NCBI GenBank assembly: GCA_030765065.1 | Contig: CM060976.1 | Span: forward strand, 60,310,539-60,374,538 | Direction of reading: 5' to 3' | Source of the DNA: Deroplatys truncata | Taxonomy: Eukaryota > Arthropoda > Insecta > Mantodea > Mantidae | Length of the DNA stretch: 64,000 nucleotides | In this document: positions 32,619 through 42,580 of the stretch, in pieces | Position numbering within the stretch: the stretch's first letter is position 1 | Layout of the letters: every line of letters begins with the position of its first letter | The notes under the pieces: generated by a model | Told to the model about the DNA's origin: nothing | Database searches by the model: none | What the model saw: the letters and a program-made list of their open reading frames with translations, nothing else | Made by a program: the position numbers and the translations under genes

Positions 32619-33870
32619 ATTCCATACTTCGTATTTACATTTATCATCTTCCAAGAATACAACACTAAGATTTTCAAGAAAATTCTCCACCCTAACTATG
32701 ATGCAGTAATTTGTATCACAAATTACTTAAATGTAAATAATGATTGTAATATGAATATGCATTTTTATGTGACATTGATTTGAGATATTTGTTTATTGTA
32801 ATTATTGTTGAGAAGTAAGTTTTTAATGCCTTACTGAAACTGTCAATAATAGCGCGCAATAATGCAGCGAGGGGGGTGAGCTGTTTATCATTATTGGAAA
32901 CGATGAAGTTGCTTAATGTTGGCGCGTTTTTCCGTTTAGAACCTTCTGGAATATTTCTCTAGAGCATATGTATTCATAATTTTCATTGGATATAAAAATA
33001 GACGCTAATGTTGGCGCGTTTTATTAGCCAATTGCAGCTCAGTTATAATCTTTAGGCATATCGGGGAGTGGGTGTATAAAAAGCCAAGTCAGAGGTAGAT
33101 CGCGGTCAGTTCATCGAAAATCTCAATACATTACACGTCGCCTTCAGTCGTTCAGTTCATCAAAATTCTTTGTACACCACACGTCGCATTCCCATCAGTT
33201 CGTCGAAAGTATTTGCAGGTTACGCGTAACAGAGTTATGAAATCTCAAGTGTTATAAAGTTAATTATACAAAAAGTTGAAGTACGCGAATTAAGAATTAT
33301 CAGTAATGAAGTTATTATAACAATTTCAGTTTGGCGAGTGTCAAGATCAATATGTATAAATGTGATAGTTAACGTGTTCGACAATAAATGTGTAAAACAA
33401 ATTTCTTCATCAGTGTTATATTTGGATAAAAGATTCCTTTCCGTTTACACACTTTGATCAAGAGACATGTTCGACCGAGAAATAATAGCTAGCCGGAGGA
33501 CAGTAAACAAAATTTAAATTAAATAACAGTCGCATTCTTTCGAACACTAACACTGCTGCAAATTGCTAACACCAGATGGAGCTACAAACCGAACAAATGA
33601 ATGACGTCACAAGATGGCTTCACATGAAGTAAACATAAATACACAAACATTTGTAAGTAATACCGTTACAACTACCCTTTACAGGAAGCAATTCCGTTAT
33701 TTTTTATTTTCTCAAAAATGTTGAGAAAAGTTTGATTAAAACACGTATTTTAAGACATTTGCATTGCAAATAACGTGTATCTTTAATTTTCTGAGAACAG
33801 CCTGGAAGTACTCTTCATTCCTAATTACTTTTGTATAATTCGTAAACCGTAATACATAGAGCAAATCGTT
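32590..33870 (-). repeat. Family R copy interrupted by a solo LTR
   Basis: On the minus strand the right part (33870-33671: TTTTCTCAAAAATGTTGAG and CTTTACAGGAAG on the plus strand) continues at 32698-32590 (AAGATTTTCAAGAAAATTCT, ATCATCTTCCAAG, GAACAGCATAAC). In other copies these parts are adjacent. The left boundary at about 32590 is the joint with the Jockey-like RT; the remaining R end is absent. Confidence 0.7.
32699..33670 (+). mobile_element. Solo LTR, family L2, long variant
   Basis: Starts TGATGCAGTAATTTGTATCA, ends CGTTACA, and is flanked by ACTA on both sides (32695-32698 and 33671-33674): TG...CA with a 4-bp target duplication. It carries two TTGGCGCG sites (32919-32926, 33011-33018), TATA-like GGATATAAAAATAG and GTGTATAAAAAGCC, downstream repeats based on GTTCATCGAAA/ACACGTCGC, and CAATAAATG for polyadenylation. 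It is about 155 bp longer than the other two L2 copies, mainly at the 3' end, so it is a diverged subfamily. Confidence 0.75.
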
Positions 33871-34485
33871 TGTATGCAACAAATGAGATTATTCATGCAA
33901 ATAAATAAAATAACTACCTTTCAGAAAAAATGAAAACAATAATGTTGCCATTTAAAACGTTTGTCGATGACGTCACACCTGTACAATAATGGATGAACAT
34001 TTCGTTTCTTTTTCTTTTCTCTATCACTTCCGTAGTAGGTAGAGAAGATGTTGCATTCCACCTAAACATTCGATTCCTATTTCATGAAAATAACGCTTTG
34101 GGGACCCTGAAACCGCAAAAAGCATTTCATGAAAAGGTCAGTTTGTGTGTGTGTATGTATGTGTCTGCGAACAGCATAACTGAAAAACGAGAGTCGGATA
34201 AGTACCAAAATTGGTATTTAAGTTCAGTATCTTCCAAGGAATCGACATGAAGATTTTCAAGAAACTCCCCCACCGCAACTACTATTTAATTGGAACATTT
34301 TTTTTGAAAATTTTTATTTTCTAAAAAATGGCTCTAAAGATTTTTATTAAAAGACTATATATTAAAGATATTTACAATGTATATTTTGAATTATCTGGGA
34401 ATAGCCTGTGAAGCCCTCTTAATCGGAAAATTTTTTGTATAATCTTGTATAACTGTAATCGTTAGACGATAGACGAAAACGTATT

Positions 34486-35176
34486 TTAAAAAATCTGATG
34501 TGTTACACTCACATGACTTTCTCTACTCTTGTACAAACTATTTTTATAAACGCTTATTCTCCATATGCTTCATGTTAATCGAGATGTTAATCTTATAGCT
34601 AATTTTCCTGTAGATGCAAGAGGAATATGGTAGGTTTTAAGTGATAGTCAAATATTTTAAGCGCTGGTTGCTATGTGGCGCATTCCATTCTCTTTGCATG
34701 TCCAGGACATAAAAAAAATGAATAACGAATTTGAGAAGTATAAGTATTGGAAAATTTAAGGGAATAACAAGTAATATCTCGAAAACGGTTCACTCAACAA
34801 AAGAAATGTAATGACATAAATTGTGTATTTTAACGCGATCTACATTTTTTGTGTAGTAAAAGTTTTATCTTTTATGGTTTACCAGTTATGCAAAAGTCGT
34901 TCACAATGAAGAATACTTTTGGGGACATTCCCAGAAAATTCGAGATATACATTTCATTTCTCATAACAATATCTTAAACATATGATATTTTAATCAAAAT
35001 CGTTAGAGCCATTTTTGAGAAAATTAAAATTTTCGAAAAATGTTCCATGTAAAGGGTAGTCTGGGGTGGGGGGATTCTCTTGAAAACCTTCGTGTCGCAT
35101 CTCTGGAAGATATTGAACCTAAATACCAAGTTTGGTGTTTATCCGACTGTTCGTTTCTGAGTTATGCTGTTCATAG

Positions 35177-35207
<31 letters not shown>

Positions 35208-35340
35208 CATGTTTCCAAAAATACTTTTTTTTGGATTCAGGGAGTCTCAAAACATGTATTTCCGGTGAAATCTTGGTATCGGATTTTTGTGTGGAATACA
35301 ATACTTCCCCTACTTACTATACGTAGTAGAGAAAGTAAAA
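34486..35340 (+). repeat. Family R copy nested in another R copy
   Basis: Complete from AAAAAATCTGATGTGTTACA to GTAGAGAAAGTAAAAA (about 855 bp), in the opposite orientation to the host R. Because both flanks are known R sequence, it shows where R begins and ends. About 15 bp of host sequence seem lost at the insertion, and no clear target duplication is visible. A (CA)n run lies at about 35177-35204. Confidence 0.7.
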
Positions 35341-35519
35341 AGTGTAGATCCCTTTTAAAATACATAATTTATTTCAAATAAGTTTTTTGTGGCATAAGCC
35401 ATTTCTGAGATATCCATTATTAATAGTTCAAGTTGTTCATTACTTGGTTATTCTCTTAAACTCCTGTCAACATTCGATTGTTTCTTGTGATTGCATGGAA
35501 ACAGTATGGAATTGTAAGC

Positions 35520-36660
35520 TGAAACGGCAACTCTAGGCCGAGCCCAAGAACTATAATTACAGATAACTTATTAATTAACTTTTAGTGATGTTAAATCGTA
35601 TTATGTAAATATCTTTTTCTCATACTGCTTGTATATTTTAAGAAGGGTGATTTAACATTATGTATCTATCTAGGTTATTAATATTAGTAGAGTTATAAAT
35701 GGTTTAATGTAAATAATTTAAGCGCTATGTTAAAATACTGTCCACGAGGGAAAGTTTTAGCTACAGGAATAGTGCTTTCGAAGGCAGAAAACCTAGTTTT
35801 ATTGCCTCTCTCCGGTCGCTGTGCTATTATTCCTACAGCGAGGGTGTAGAGCCTTTGTCCCATTATTTGATAATTCGCCGTGACCAAGTGAGTGAGAAAG
35901 ACAACCTTAACGGTAAATGTAGGAAAAGCCGCGATTTATATTAAAATTGGACCAATGAGATCCCTGAAAGTTTATTCGAAATAGTTAGACGCGTCGAGTC
36001 GCGCTAAAAATGGACCAATAGGAAAGGAAGCAGCCTCAGAAGCCTGCGACTATAAATGAATCTGTTTGGGGAAAATTCGGGGCAGTTTATGTCATGTGTG
36101 GTCAGGGAGAGATGCTGCAGGATGTGTGAGATATCGCGCCAAAAAGGGAATCAAGTCAAATTTGTCATGTCAGCTTAGTATTGCATTTTATTCGAGAGTT
36201 TTCGTAATGTGTGGTCAGGGAGAGATGCTGCAGGATGTGTGAGATATCGCGCCAAAACAGGGAATCAAAATAGTTTTAGCAACACACCTAAGATCCGCTA
36301 CTCTGAAAGCGACAATAAGAATAGTTATATTTCGTGACATATCCACGCCATAGTCTAACAGCGGTGGACAGTATTTTACAGCGGCAATACCAGTTTTGTA
36401 TACTACGAGTGTTAAATTAAATAAAAAGAAACGGCAGTGTCATCTTTTCATAAACAAAGCAAGTCTATGTCTTCCTATATCACCACCCGAGATCTACGTT
36501 TTCCTTTACCGAGGATAAGTCCATGCTCCCATATAATTTAAGGAAAATTACTGCAGCTAGCCGAGGATAAATTGAAGAACCAACACGCTGAGAACTTCTG
36601 GAAGCAACGGGAGAAGCATCAAGGTAAGCTACAGCAACGGATGAGGAGGTGATCGCCGCA
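35520..36660 (+). repeat. 5' LTR of the Gypsy-type element
   Basis: TGAAACGGCAACTC ... GGTGATCGCCGCA, 1141 bp. It holds CCAAT motifs (near 35950 and 36013), a TATA box (ACTATAAATG, about 36049-36058) and a duplicated segment of about 50 bp at 36094 and 36207. An AATAAA lies at 36420-36425. The 64-codon antisense frame inside it is not a gene. Confidence 0.92.
36094..36262 (+). promoter_or_regulatory. Duplicated LTR segment with E2F-like sites
   Basis: ATGTGTGGTCAGGGAGAGAT, GCTGCAGGATGTGTGAGATA and TCGCGCCAAAA occur in order at 36094 and again 113 bp downstream. Each ends in GCGCCAAAA (36136-36144 and 36249-36257), which matches the E2F core (TTTGGCGC on the other strand). It lies 40-200 bp downstream of the TATA box. 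Regulatory use is inference. Confidence 0.5.
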
Positions 36661-36663
36661 AAC

Positions 36664-36681
36664 TGGCGCCCAACGTGGGGC
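36664..36681 (+). promoter_or_regulatory. Primer binding site, tRNA-Lys(CUU) type
   Basis: TGGCGCCCAACGTGGGGC is complementary to the 3' end of insect tRNA-Lys(CUU) (..GCCCCACGUUGGGCGCCA). It starts 3 bp after the 5' LTR. A degraded second copy, TGGCGCCATAACGTGGAGC with the preceding CGCCGCAAAC, lies at 36698-36726. Confidence 0.85.
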
Positions 36682-36998
36682 TAACAAACTTTAAGAGCGC
36701 CGCAAACTGGCGCCATAACGTGGAGCTCGAAGGGAAGAACGACACAAACGGAGGACTAGGAAACAACGAACAGACGAAGAATCTTCAGAGGAAAGGGGCA
36801 CAGCAGAACAAAATTACAACGCGAACTTCTGGTCTACCTACGTGGGACAACAAAACAGCTGAGAGCATCGCTTCTAGAACTTCACCAGGATTCGAACCCG
36901 GAACGCATCAGTTAACATAAAAAAAAATACAGGTTAGAACATTTATTCAAAAACAAACAAAAAGGCATGCAGAGTAGTGACTCAGTTTTGGTGAACAC

Positions 36999-37979
36999 AT
37001 GTTATTGAGAGGGGGTAAAGTCATTACTAGGGAGGTAGAACTTGCTAACGGAACCATGAGTAGGTCAAGGGAAGATTTGAAAGAATTGAATGGGGAGGCT
37101 ATTGTCAGCATAACAACAGATGGAGAAAATATGGGCGCAGCAGAAGTAGAAGTTAGGCTAGAAAGGCAATCACCGAATAAGCAGGTCATTGACGCAGGTC
37201 AAAACCAGCTGCTAATATTGCTTCAACATTTGAGCACAAAGATAGACGAGATGGGTAAGGACATAAAGGAACGGGGTAAGATCTTCAATGAACATAGTAA
37301 AAAGTTAGAAAGCATAATAGATGAACGGGGTAAGATCTTAAGTGAATATAGTAAGAACGTAGAAAGAATCGGAAGTCAACTAGATAAGAATTTAGAAGGG
37401 GAATCAAATGGGCATAATAAGGACGTAGAAAGAATCGTAAGTAAGCAGAGTAAGGGCTTAGAAAGAATCGTAAGTGGACAAGATAAGAATGTAGAAGGTG
37501 AATCAAATGAGCAGAGTAGGAACTTAGAAAGAATCGTAAATAAGCAGAGTAAGGGCTTAGAAAGAATCGTAAGGGAACAAGATAAGAATGTAGAAGGGAA
37601 ATCAAATGAGCAGAGTAGGACCTTAGAAAGAATCGTAAATGAGCAGAGTAAGGACTTAGAAAGAAAACTGAGCGAACAAAAGGATTTCGAAGGGAAATTA
37701 AGTAAGCAGGGTCAGGACTTAGAAAGAAACTTAAGTGAACAAGATAAGAATGTAGAGGGGAAATTAGTTGAGCTGATGAAGGGGAAGCTAATAGAAACAC
37801 TTGAAGGGAAATTACTACAGATACTAGAAACTAAAGAGCCGAAAACACTAACGGGAGAAGAGACGTTAAAGAAAGCTTTTGAAAGAATGTTAAAAAGGGC
37901 GCAGAAAAGAAAGCAGGAATTTAAAACAAGGAAGCGAAAGAAAGGGTTGATCGAACTTGGAGAATTAGTATGGGTATAA
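36999..37979 (+). CDS. Gag-like coiled-coil protein fused to integrase tail
   Basis: 326 residues. Residues 1-75 (ITREVELANGTMSRSREDLK, a Gly/Ala/Glu segment) precede a very long predicted coiled coil, about 75-265, rich in Glu, Lys, Asn, Gln and Ser. From about residue 140 it is made of 11-residue units such as KQSKGLERIVS, EQDKNVEGKSN and EQSRTLERIVN, with a higher-order repeat of 33. Residues about 285-326 (FERMLKRAQKRKQEFKTRKR, then LIELGELVWV) match the region just before the GPY/F domain at the end of Gypsy-group integrases. No zinc knuckle, protease or RT is encoded. It could act as a structural Gag part that joins particles made by an autonomous relative. Start is the first ATG of the frame; ATG 37056 is an alternative. 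Confidence 0.7.
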   Translation: MLLRGGKVITREVELANGTMSRSREDLKELNGEAIVSITTDGENMGAAEVEVRLERQSPNKQVIDAGQNQLLILLQHLSTKIDEMGKDIKERGKIFNEHSKKLESIIDERGKILSEYSKNVERIGSQLDKNLEGESNGHNKDVERIVSKQSKGLERIVSGQDKNVEGESNEQSRNLERIVNKQSKGLERIVREQDKNVEGKSNEQSRTLERIVNEQSKDLERKLSEQKDFEGKLSKQGQDLERNLSEQDKNVEGKLVELMKGKLIETLEGKLLQILETKEPKTLTGEETLKKAFERMLKRAQKRKQEFKTRKRKKGLIELGELVWV

Positions 37980-38402
37980 AAAAAAAAATCCAGCATTCAA
38001 ATTAAAAAAAAAAAAAAAAAAAGAAAAGAAAGACATAATATCATTGATCCTGACTCTACAGTGCCTGGAAAGGAGAGCTTTCACATGTGAATTAATGAAT
38101 TATCGTAAGCAGTTGTGCAGAACATTTTTTTTTTGCATTACTAAAGAGACTTGAGTATTAAATGCTCATTAGTGATAGTGAAGAAGAACAAGAAACACCT
38201 TTGCCATTAATATGTTTCAGTTTCTTTCTGCTTGAATAAGTTTGTCTTAAGGTTGAAACAGCTTTTATTGTCAGAATATTTATTATATTTTTTTTTGATA
38301 TTTAGCAATATTTGTAAATTATTAATTGGTTGGTATGCTAGCAATATGCTGACAGTTTTCTTTAAACATATAAATTAGTTTTATTAATTATAAAAAAAAA
38401 AG
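37974..38402 (+). other. A-rich segment splitting the integrase tail
   Basis: About 0.42 kb between two copies of the direct repeat TATAAAAAAAAAA (37975-37988 and about 38390-38401). It is AT-rich, without coding capacity or a recognised family, and contains a second A-run at about 38004-38021. It separates GELVWV from LFKGPYRV, which lie close together in related integrases. Confidence 0.5.
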
Positions 38403-38412
38403 GTATCATAGA

Positions 38413-38622
38413 ATGGAAAATTTATTTAAAGGTCCATACCGGGTGATTAACATTTTTGGCTCGGATACATTTGAGTTACAAGAAATAAAGAATTCCAAGA
38501 TCGTAGGGAGATACCATAAACAGTTGCTCAAACCGTACAAATGTTTAGAGAATGAGAAGGGTGAAGAATATAATGAAAAGAATCAGGTTAGTTTTACTCG
38601 AAATGAGGTAACACCCCTGTGA
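38413..38622 (+). pseudogene. Integrase C-terminal GPY/F domain fragment
   Basis: Encodes LFKGPYRVINIFGSDTFELQ, then KIVGRYHKQLLKPYK, the GPY/F pattern (GPF...I...NtyeL......G.yH...LKPY) at the end of Gypsy-group integrases, and a short acidic end to a TGA after VTPL. The upstream catalytic core is absent. In complete elements this domain helps integrase contact DNA or chromatin; here it is a remnant. Confidence 0.8.
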
Positions 38623-39015
38623 ACAAATAGTAAAGGTAATACACCCGATAAATAAGGATGTAAAGAAATAAATAAAGGCATAATAATTATGTACCAATAT
38701 GTATGTAAATAGATTTAATTTTAGAACTTAAATTGGGTATTAGAGTATTTGTATGCGTCACAAGTTATTCGTGTGCGGGAAATGTATTGTGTATAAGAAT
38801 GTCTCTCGGAAACCTGTTTTTAAAGGGAGAGGGTAGAGTGAATGACCCAAATATAAACATCACCGGTTTGTCAGAGCCCTTGTGAAGGAGCAGGTATAGC
38901 GAAGGGTCTCTGTCAACAAAACAAACGAACAAAGGCCATAATCAGAGGAATTATTCTGTAAAAGAAAATTGTATCAAGTGTTGAAAAATTTATTCTTTTC
39001 CAGAACAGGGCAATT
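38623..39015 (+). other. 3' untranslated interior of the Gypsy-type element
   Basis: No coding signal. The purine run before the 3' LTR is weak (CCAGAACAGGGCAATT, 39000-39015), so the plus-strand primer is short or unusual. GAGAGGGTAGAGTG at about 38827 is another purine-rich tract. Confidence 0.5.
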
Positions 39016-40156
39016 TGAAACGGCAACTCTAGGCCGAGCCCAAGAACTATAATTACAGATAACTTATTAATTAACTTTTAGTGATGTTAAATCGTATTAT
39101 GTAAATATCTTTTTCTCATACTGCTTGTATATTTTAAGAAGGGTGATTTAACATTATGTATCTATCTAGGTTATTAATATTAGTAGAGTTATAAATGGTT
39201 TAATGTAAATAATTTAAGCGCTATGTTAAAATACTGTCCACGAGGGAAAGTTTTAGCTACAGGAATAGTGCTTTCGAAGGCAGAAAACCTAGTTTTATTG
39301 CCTCTCTCCGGTCGCTGTGCTATTATTCCTACAGCGAGGGTGTAGAGCCTTTGTCCCATTATTTGATAATTCGCCGTGACCAAGTGAGTGAGAAAGACAA
39401 CCTTAACGGTAAATGTAGGAAAAGCCGCGATTTATATTAAAATTGGACCAATGAGATCCCTGAAAGTTTATTCGAAATAGTTAGACGCGTCGAGTCGCGC
39501 TAAAAATGGACCAATAGGAAAGGAAGCAGCCTCAGAAGCCTGCGACTATAAATGAATCTGTTTGGGGAAAATTCGGGGCAGTTTATGTCATGTGTGGTCA
39601 GGGAGAGATGCTGCAGGATGTGTGAGATATCGCGCCAAAAAGGGAATCAAGTCAAATTTGTCATGTCAGCTTAGTATTGCATTTTATTCGAGAGTTTTCG
39701 TAATGTGTGGTCAGGGAGAGATGCTGCAGGATGTGTGAGATATCGCGCCAAAACAGGGAATCAAAATAGTTTTAGCAACACACCTAAGATCCGCTACTCT
39801 GAAAGCGACAATAAGAATAGTTATATTTCGTGACATATCCACGCCATAGTCTAACAGCGGTGGACAGTATTTTACAGCGGCAATACCAGTTTTGTATACT
39901 ACGAGTGTTAAATTAAATAAAAAGAAACGGCAGTGTCATCTTTTCATAAACAAAGCAAGTCTATGTCTTCCTATATCACCACCCGAGATCTACGTTTTCC
40001 TTTACCGAGGATAAGTCCATGCTCCCATATAATTTAAGGAAAATTACTGCAGCTAGCCGAGGATAAATTGAAGAACCAACACGCTGAGAACTTCTGGAAG
40101 CAACGGGAGAAGCATCAAGGTAAGCTACAGCAACGGATGAGGAGGTGATCGCCGCA
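39016..40156 (+). repeat. 3' LTR of the Gypsy-type element
   Basis: Same start, end and length as the 5' LTR (offset 3496 bp), with E2F-like sites at 39632-39640 and 39745-39753 and AATAAA at 39916-39921. No difference from the 5' LTR was found by eye. Confidence 0.92.
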
Positions 40157-40365
40157 AAGCATACAGTTCTTAAACATTTGGCTATTGCTATTCTTTTTGT
40201 ATCTATAACGAAGCATGTAGTGTGGCTATTCCTGCAAAGGTTTATTTGGATTACAATGTAATAGATAGAAAAATAAGCTTTAGTAAGAATAGTTTGTATG
40301 TCCACTAATAAAGTTAGAGGGTAGAGAAAGTCATGTGAATTTATCGCATCAAAGTTTTTGTAAAA

Positions 40366-42329
40366 CTTTCCTCTCAATATATTAAATTTTCCGTGTTCGA
40401 ATACGTTCTTAAAATATGAGTTAATTTTAGTTTTATTTGTATTATTCTTTACTTATAAGTTCCTGTAAGGGTTGCATTGAAATTTAATTACGCACTGATA
40501 TCGTATTCCAGGTTATCTCTTCTGCAGACACAGATACACATTAGGTAGCTTCACATACATATGTGCAGGTGCGGGTAATTAGCAAATTCTGGGAATTCCA
40601 AGCTTTACGCACGTTCAGCTGGTCATAATTCGCCCGATCAATGCTTTTCGGGGGGAGCGACGTGAATTAGGCTAACGCAAATCTCTTTAGGCGAGTCAGC
40701 GATCATGCATTATTTAAATGTTTGAGTTTCGAGCCAAATGCGAGAGACCTAATACATTTTGAATCAGGCGGATCCTAAAATACAGACAGGCTGCATTTTG
40801 GTGGGACGCATAAAGTGAATGTCGGTCGTTGTACATACTGCCGTGTTAAAATACGCCCAAAAGTGTTTCTAGCAATTCCCTTGTGTTAATTTGCTGCCTA
40901 TGCTTATTCTTGTCAGTTTTAAGAGTACTCCGTACTGCAACCACTAATTTCCATAAATTTAAACCAAAGTAGTTGAAACTGTTATGAGAGATTTATTCCG
41001 CCTGATTATTATAGAAAATTAAATGAGTATAGAGCCAGTTTATTAGTTTTTGATAACGTGCTACGTTATATGAATTTTTAAAACCGCCCGATGGTGAGAC
41101 AGTTTTGAAGCAGTACAGCTATGAGTACTTTTCAGGTATGTGTGAGTGTAATCTGAAGTTAAATTGACTGAGAAATTTAACTTGGTCTAATACTTAAGTT
41201 GTTGAAGCGAGTTGCCGATCGTTTGAATATAAAGTATGAAACGGATTATAAATTTTAGCACTTGAAATTATAACAATTGACTTATCATACCTGTTAACTT
41301 CTGTAGCATCTTTTTTACGGTTCGAAATAACCGTTTCCGCAATAAAGAAAGTAGAAGTATAATTGCCGTGAGTCGCTAAAATGCTCACCGGCAAGATCCC
41401 TCGCGATAGCCGCTAAATCTTACTCACACAAGAGCGTCTCTGAGCGCTTAAAATAACACACGAGTCCTGACAAGTGTCCAGAGTGACGAATGTATACACG
41501 AAAAGAGTGCGCACGAATAAATGTTGTTCATTTCCCCTCTGATTTTGATTACAAGGCCTTTTTATTGACTACTTTAGAACTATCTCTCCCAATTCCTCCT
41601 AAGCTGGCCAATCTTCAGTTCTTACGTGTGTGTCTGTTATCTTGTTGCTATGAGGGTAACTCCCTGAATCTCAGAATGTTATTCCCTTCCTCTTTCTCAG
41701 AATTCTGGTCTACGTGACTCTGTAAACGTACTGAGCTTATAACCTAATTGTATTCCAAGAATCTTTATGTCTAAAGCGTTCGCTACTCACGCTGATACTA
41801 ATGATTTTTCTTAACATCTCTCGCTTATTACCTTTTTCTTTCCGGAGAAAATTTTCAACTCGATCTTTGAACATTATACATTGATTTAATATAGGAAGTT
41901 ATTTATTGCGAGTATTTCGTTATCCTACTATCATTTCATTATTTAACTCTTTATCTTCCAATCAATAATTACAGAATCACATTGAAATTATCCATGAGAT
42001 GAAACTATGAAAATCTTAAATTTTGAATATTGTATCTTGAAAACACAAAGATTAAAATTTGTGTACCATTAAAATTTTTTCGGGATAAAGAAAAATAATA
42101 ATAATAATAATAAAAATAACAACAATAAGAATAATTAAGTATGTAACATAACCGTTCTTCTAAAACGCTATAATATATTTCTATTAGAATCTAAAATTCA
42201 AAATTATACTTGATACACAGAAATAGCTATATCCGACTTGAAAGAATATACTATAAATCTGAAAGTGATTGGATAAATATTGTACATGAACATTTGAAAT
42301 GGAAAAATTGTAAGAAAACAAAAATACCA
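40366..42329. other. Anonymous sequence
   Basis: About 2 kb without a recognised gene or element. 40520-40860 and 41320-41520 are less AT-rich and look unique. Short AAT/ATA repeats lie near 42090-42130. Confidence 0.4.
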
Positions 42330-42580
42330 GTAGAGGCCAGTCCAATAACTAAGTCGATAGAGCATCTGGCGGTTGTGCGAGGGGTTCCAGGTTCGATTCC
42401 CGGCTGGAGGTTGGGAATTTTACTCTAGCTAAGATTATTCCCTATCCTCTCTAGATTCTGGAAGTATGATGAGAGTGTGAATGTGTGTGTGTGATCTAAT
42501 GTATAAAACCCAAAGAAAAACCAGAAAGCCAATGATATGACCTTAGAGGTTAAAGGCGGACTACAAATGGAAGCAAGTTG
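42330..42580 (+). mobile_element. tRNA-headed SINE
   Basis: AAGTCGATAGAGCATCTGGC (A box) and GGGGTTCCAGGTTCGATTCC (B box) form a tRNA-like head. The body runs GAGGTTGGGAATTTTACTCT, through a GTGTGTGTGTGATC run, to CCAGAAAGCCAATGATATGA and TTAGAGGTTAAAGGCGGAC. It lacks an acceptor-stem match, so it is a SINE rather than a tRNA gene. Confidence 0.6.

Larger units (their letters stand above)
35520..40156 (+). mobile_element. Gypsy-type LTR retrotransposon, pol-deleted, very young
   Basis: A 4637-bp element with two 1141-bp LTRs and AAGC target duplications (35516-35519 and 40157-40160). A tRNA-Lys(CUU)-type primer site follows the 5' LTR. The 2355-bp interior holds a leader, a gag-like ORF (36999-37979) whose end is the start of the integrase tail, about 0.4 kb of unrelated A-rich sequence, and the rest of the integrase tail (38413-38622). 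Protease, reverse transcriptase, RNase H and the integrase core are missing and no env is present, so it is non-autonomous. Comparing the LTRs line by line I found no difference, so insertion is recent. An autonomous relative must have supplied the enzymes. Confidence 0.9.
34005..40365 (-). repeat. Family R copy holding an R insertion and a Gypsy insertion
   Basis: On the minus strand the host copy is in three parts. 40365-40157 is the left end: TGCGATAAATTCACATGACT, AAACCTTTGCAGGAATAG. 35519-35341 is the next portion: CTTACAATTCCATACTG, GGATATCTCAGAAATGG. 34485-34005 is the right half: TTTTCGTCTATCGTCTAA to GTAGTAGGTAGAG. Between the second and third parts sits a complete plus-strand R copy, and between the first and second sits the Gypsy element. 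Confidence 0.7.

Noticed and set aside
35693..35887. 64-codon minus frame, repeated at 39189-39383
   Set aside because: Present twice only because it lies in the two LTRs; antisense to the element and without a motif.
36880..36905. B-box-like CAGGATTCGAACCC in the Gypsy leader as a tRNA or SINE
   Set aside because: There is no A-box partner at the right distance and no SINE body; treated as leader sequence.
37285..37800. 171-codon minus-strand frame with repeated Leu/Phe/Tyr
   Set aside because: It is the antisense of the 11-residue repeat in the Gag-like ORF; its regularity comes from that repeat.
35520..40156. Complete, infectious-type (env-bearing) errantivirus
   Set aside because: No env and most of pol is missing; the coding content is limited to a Gag-like ORF and an integrase-tail remnant.
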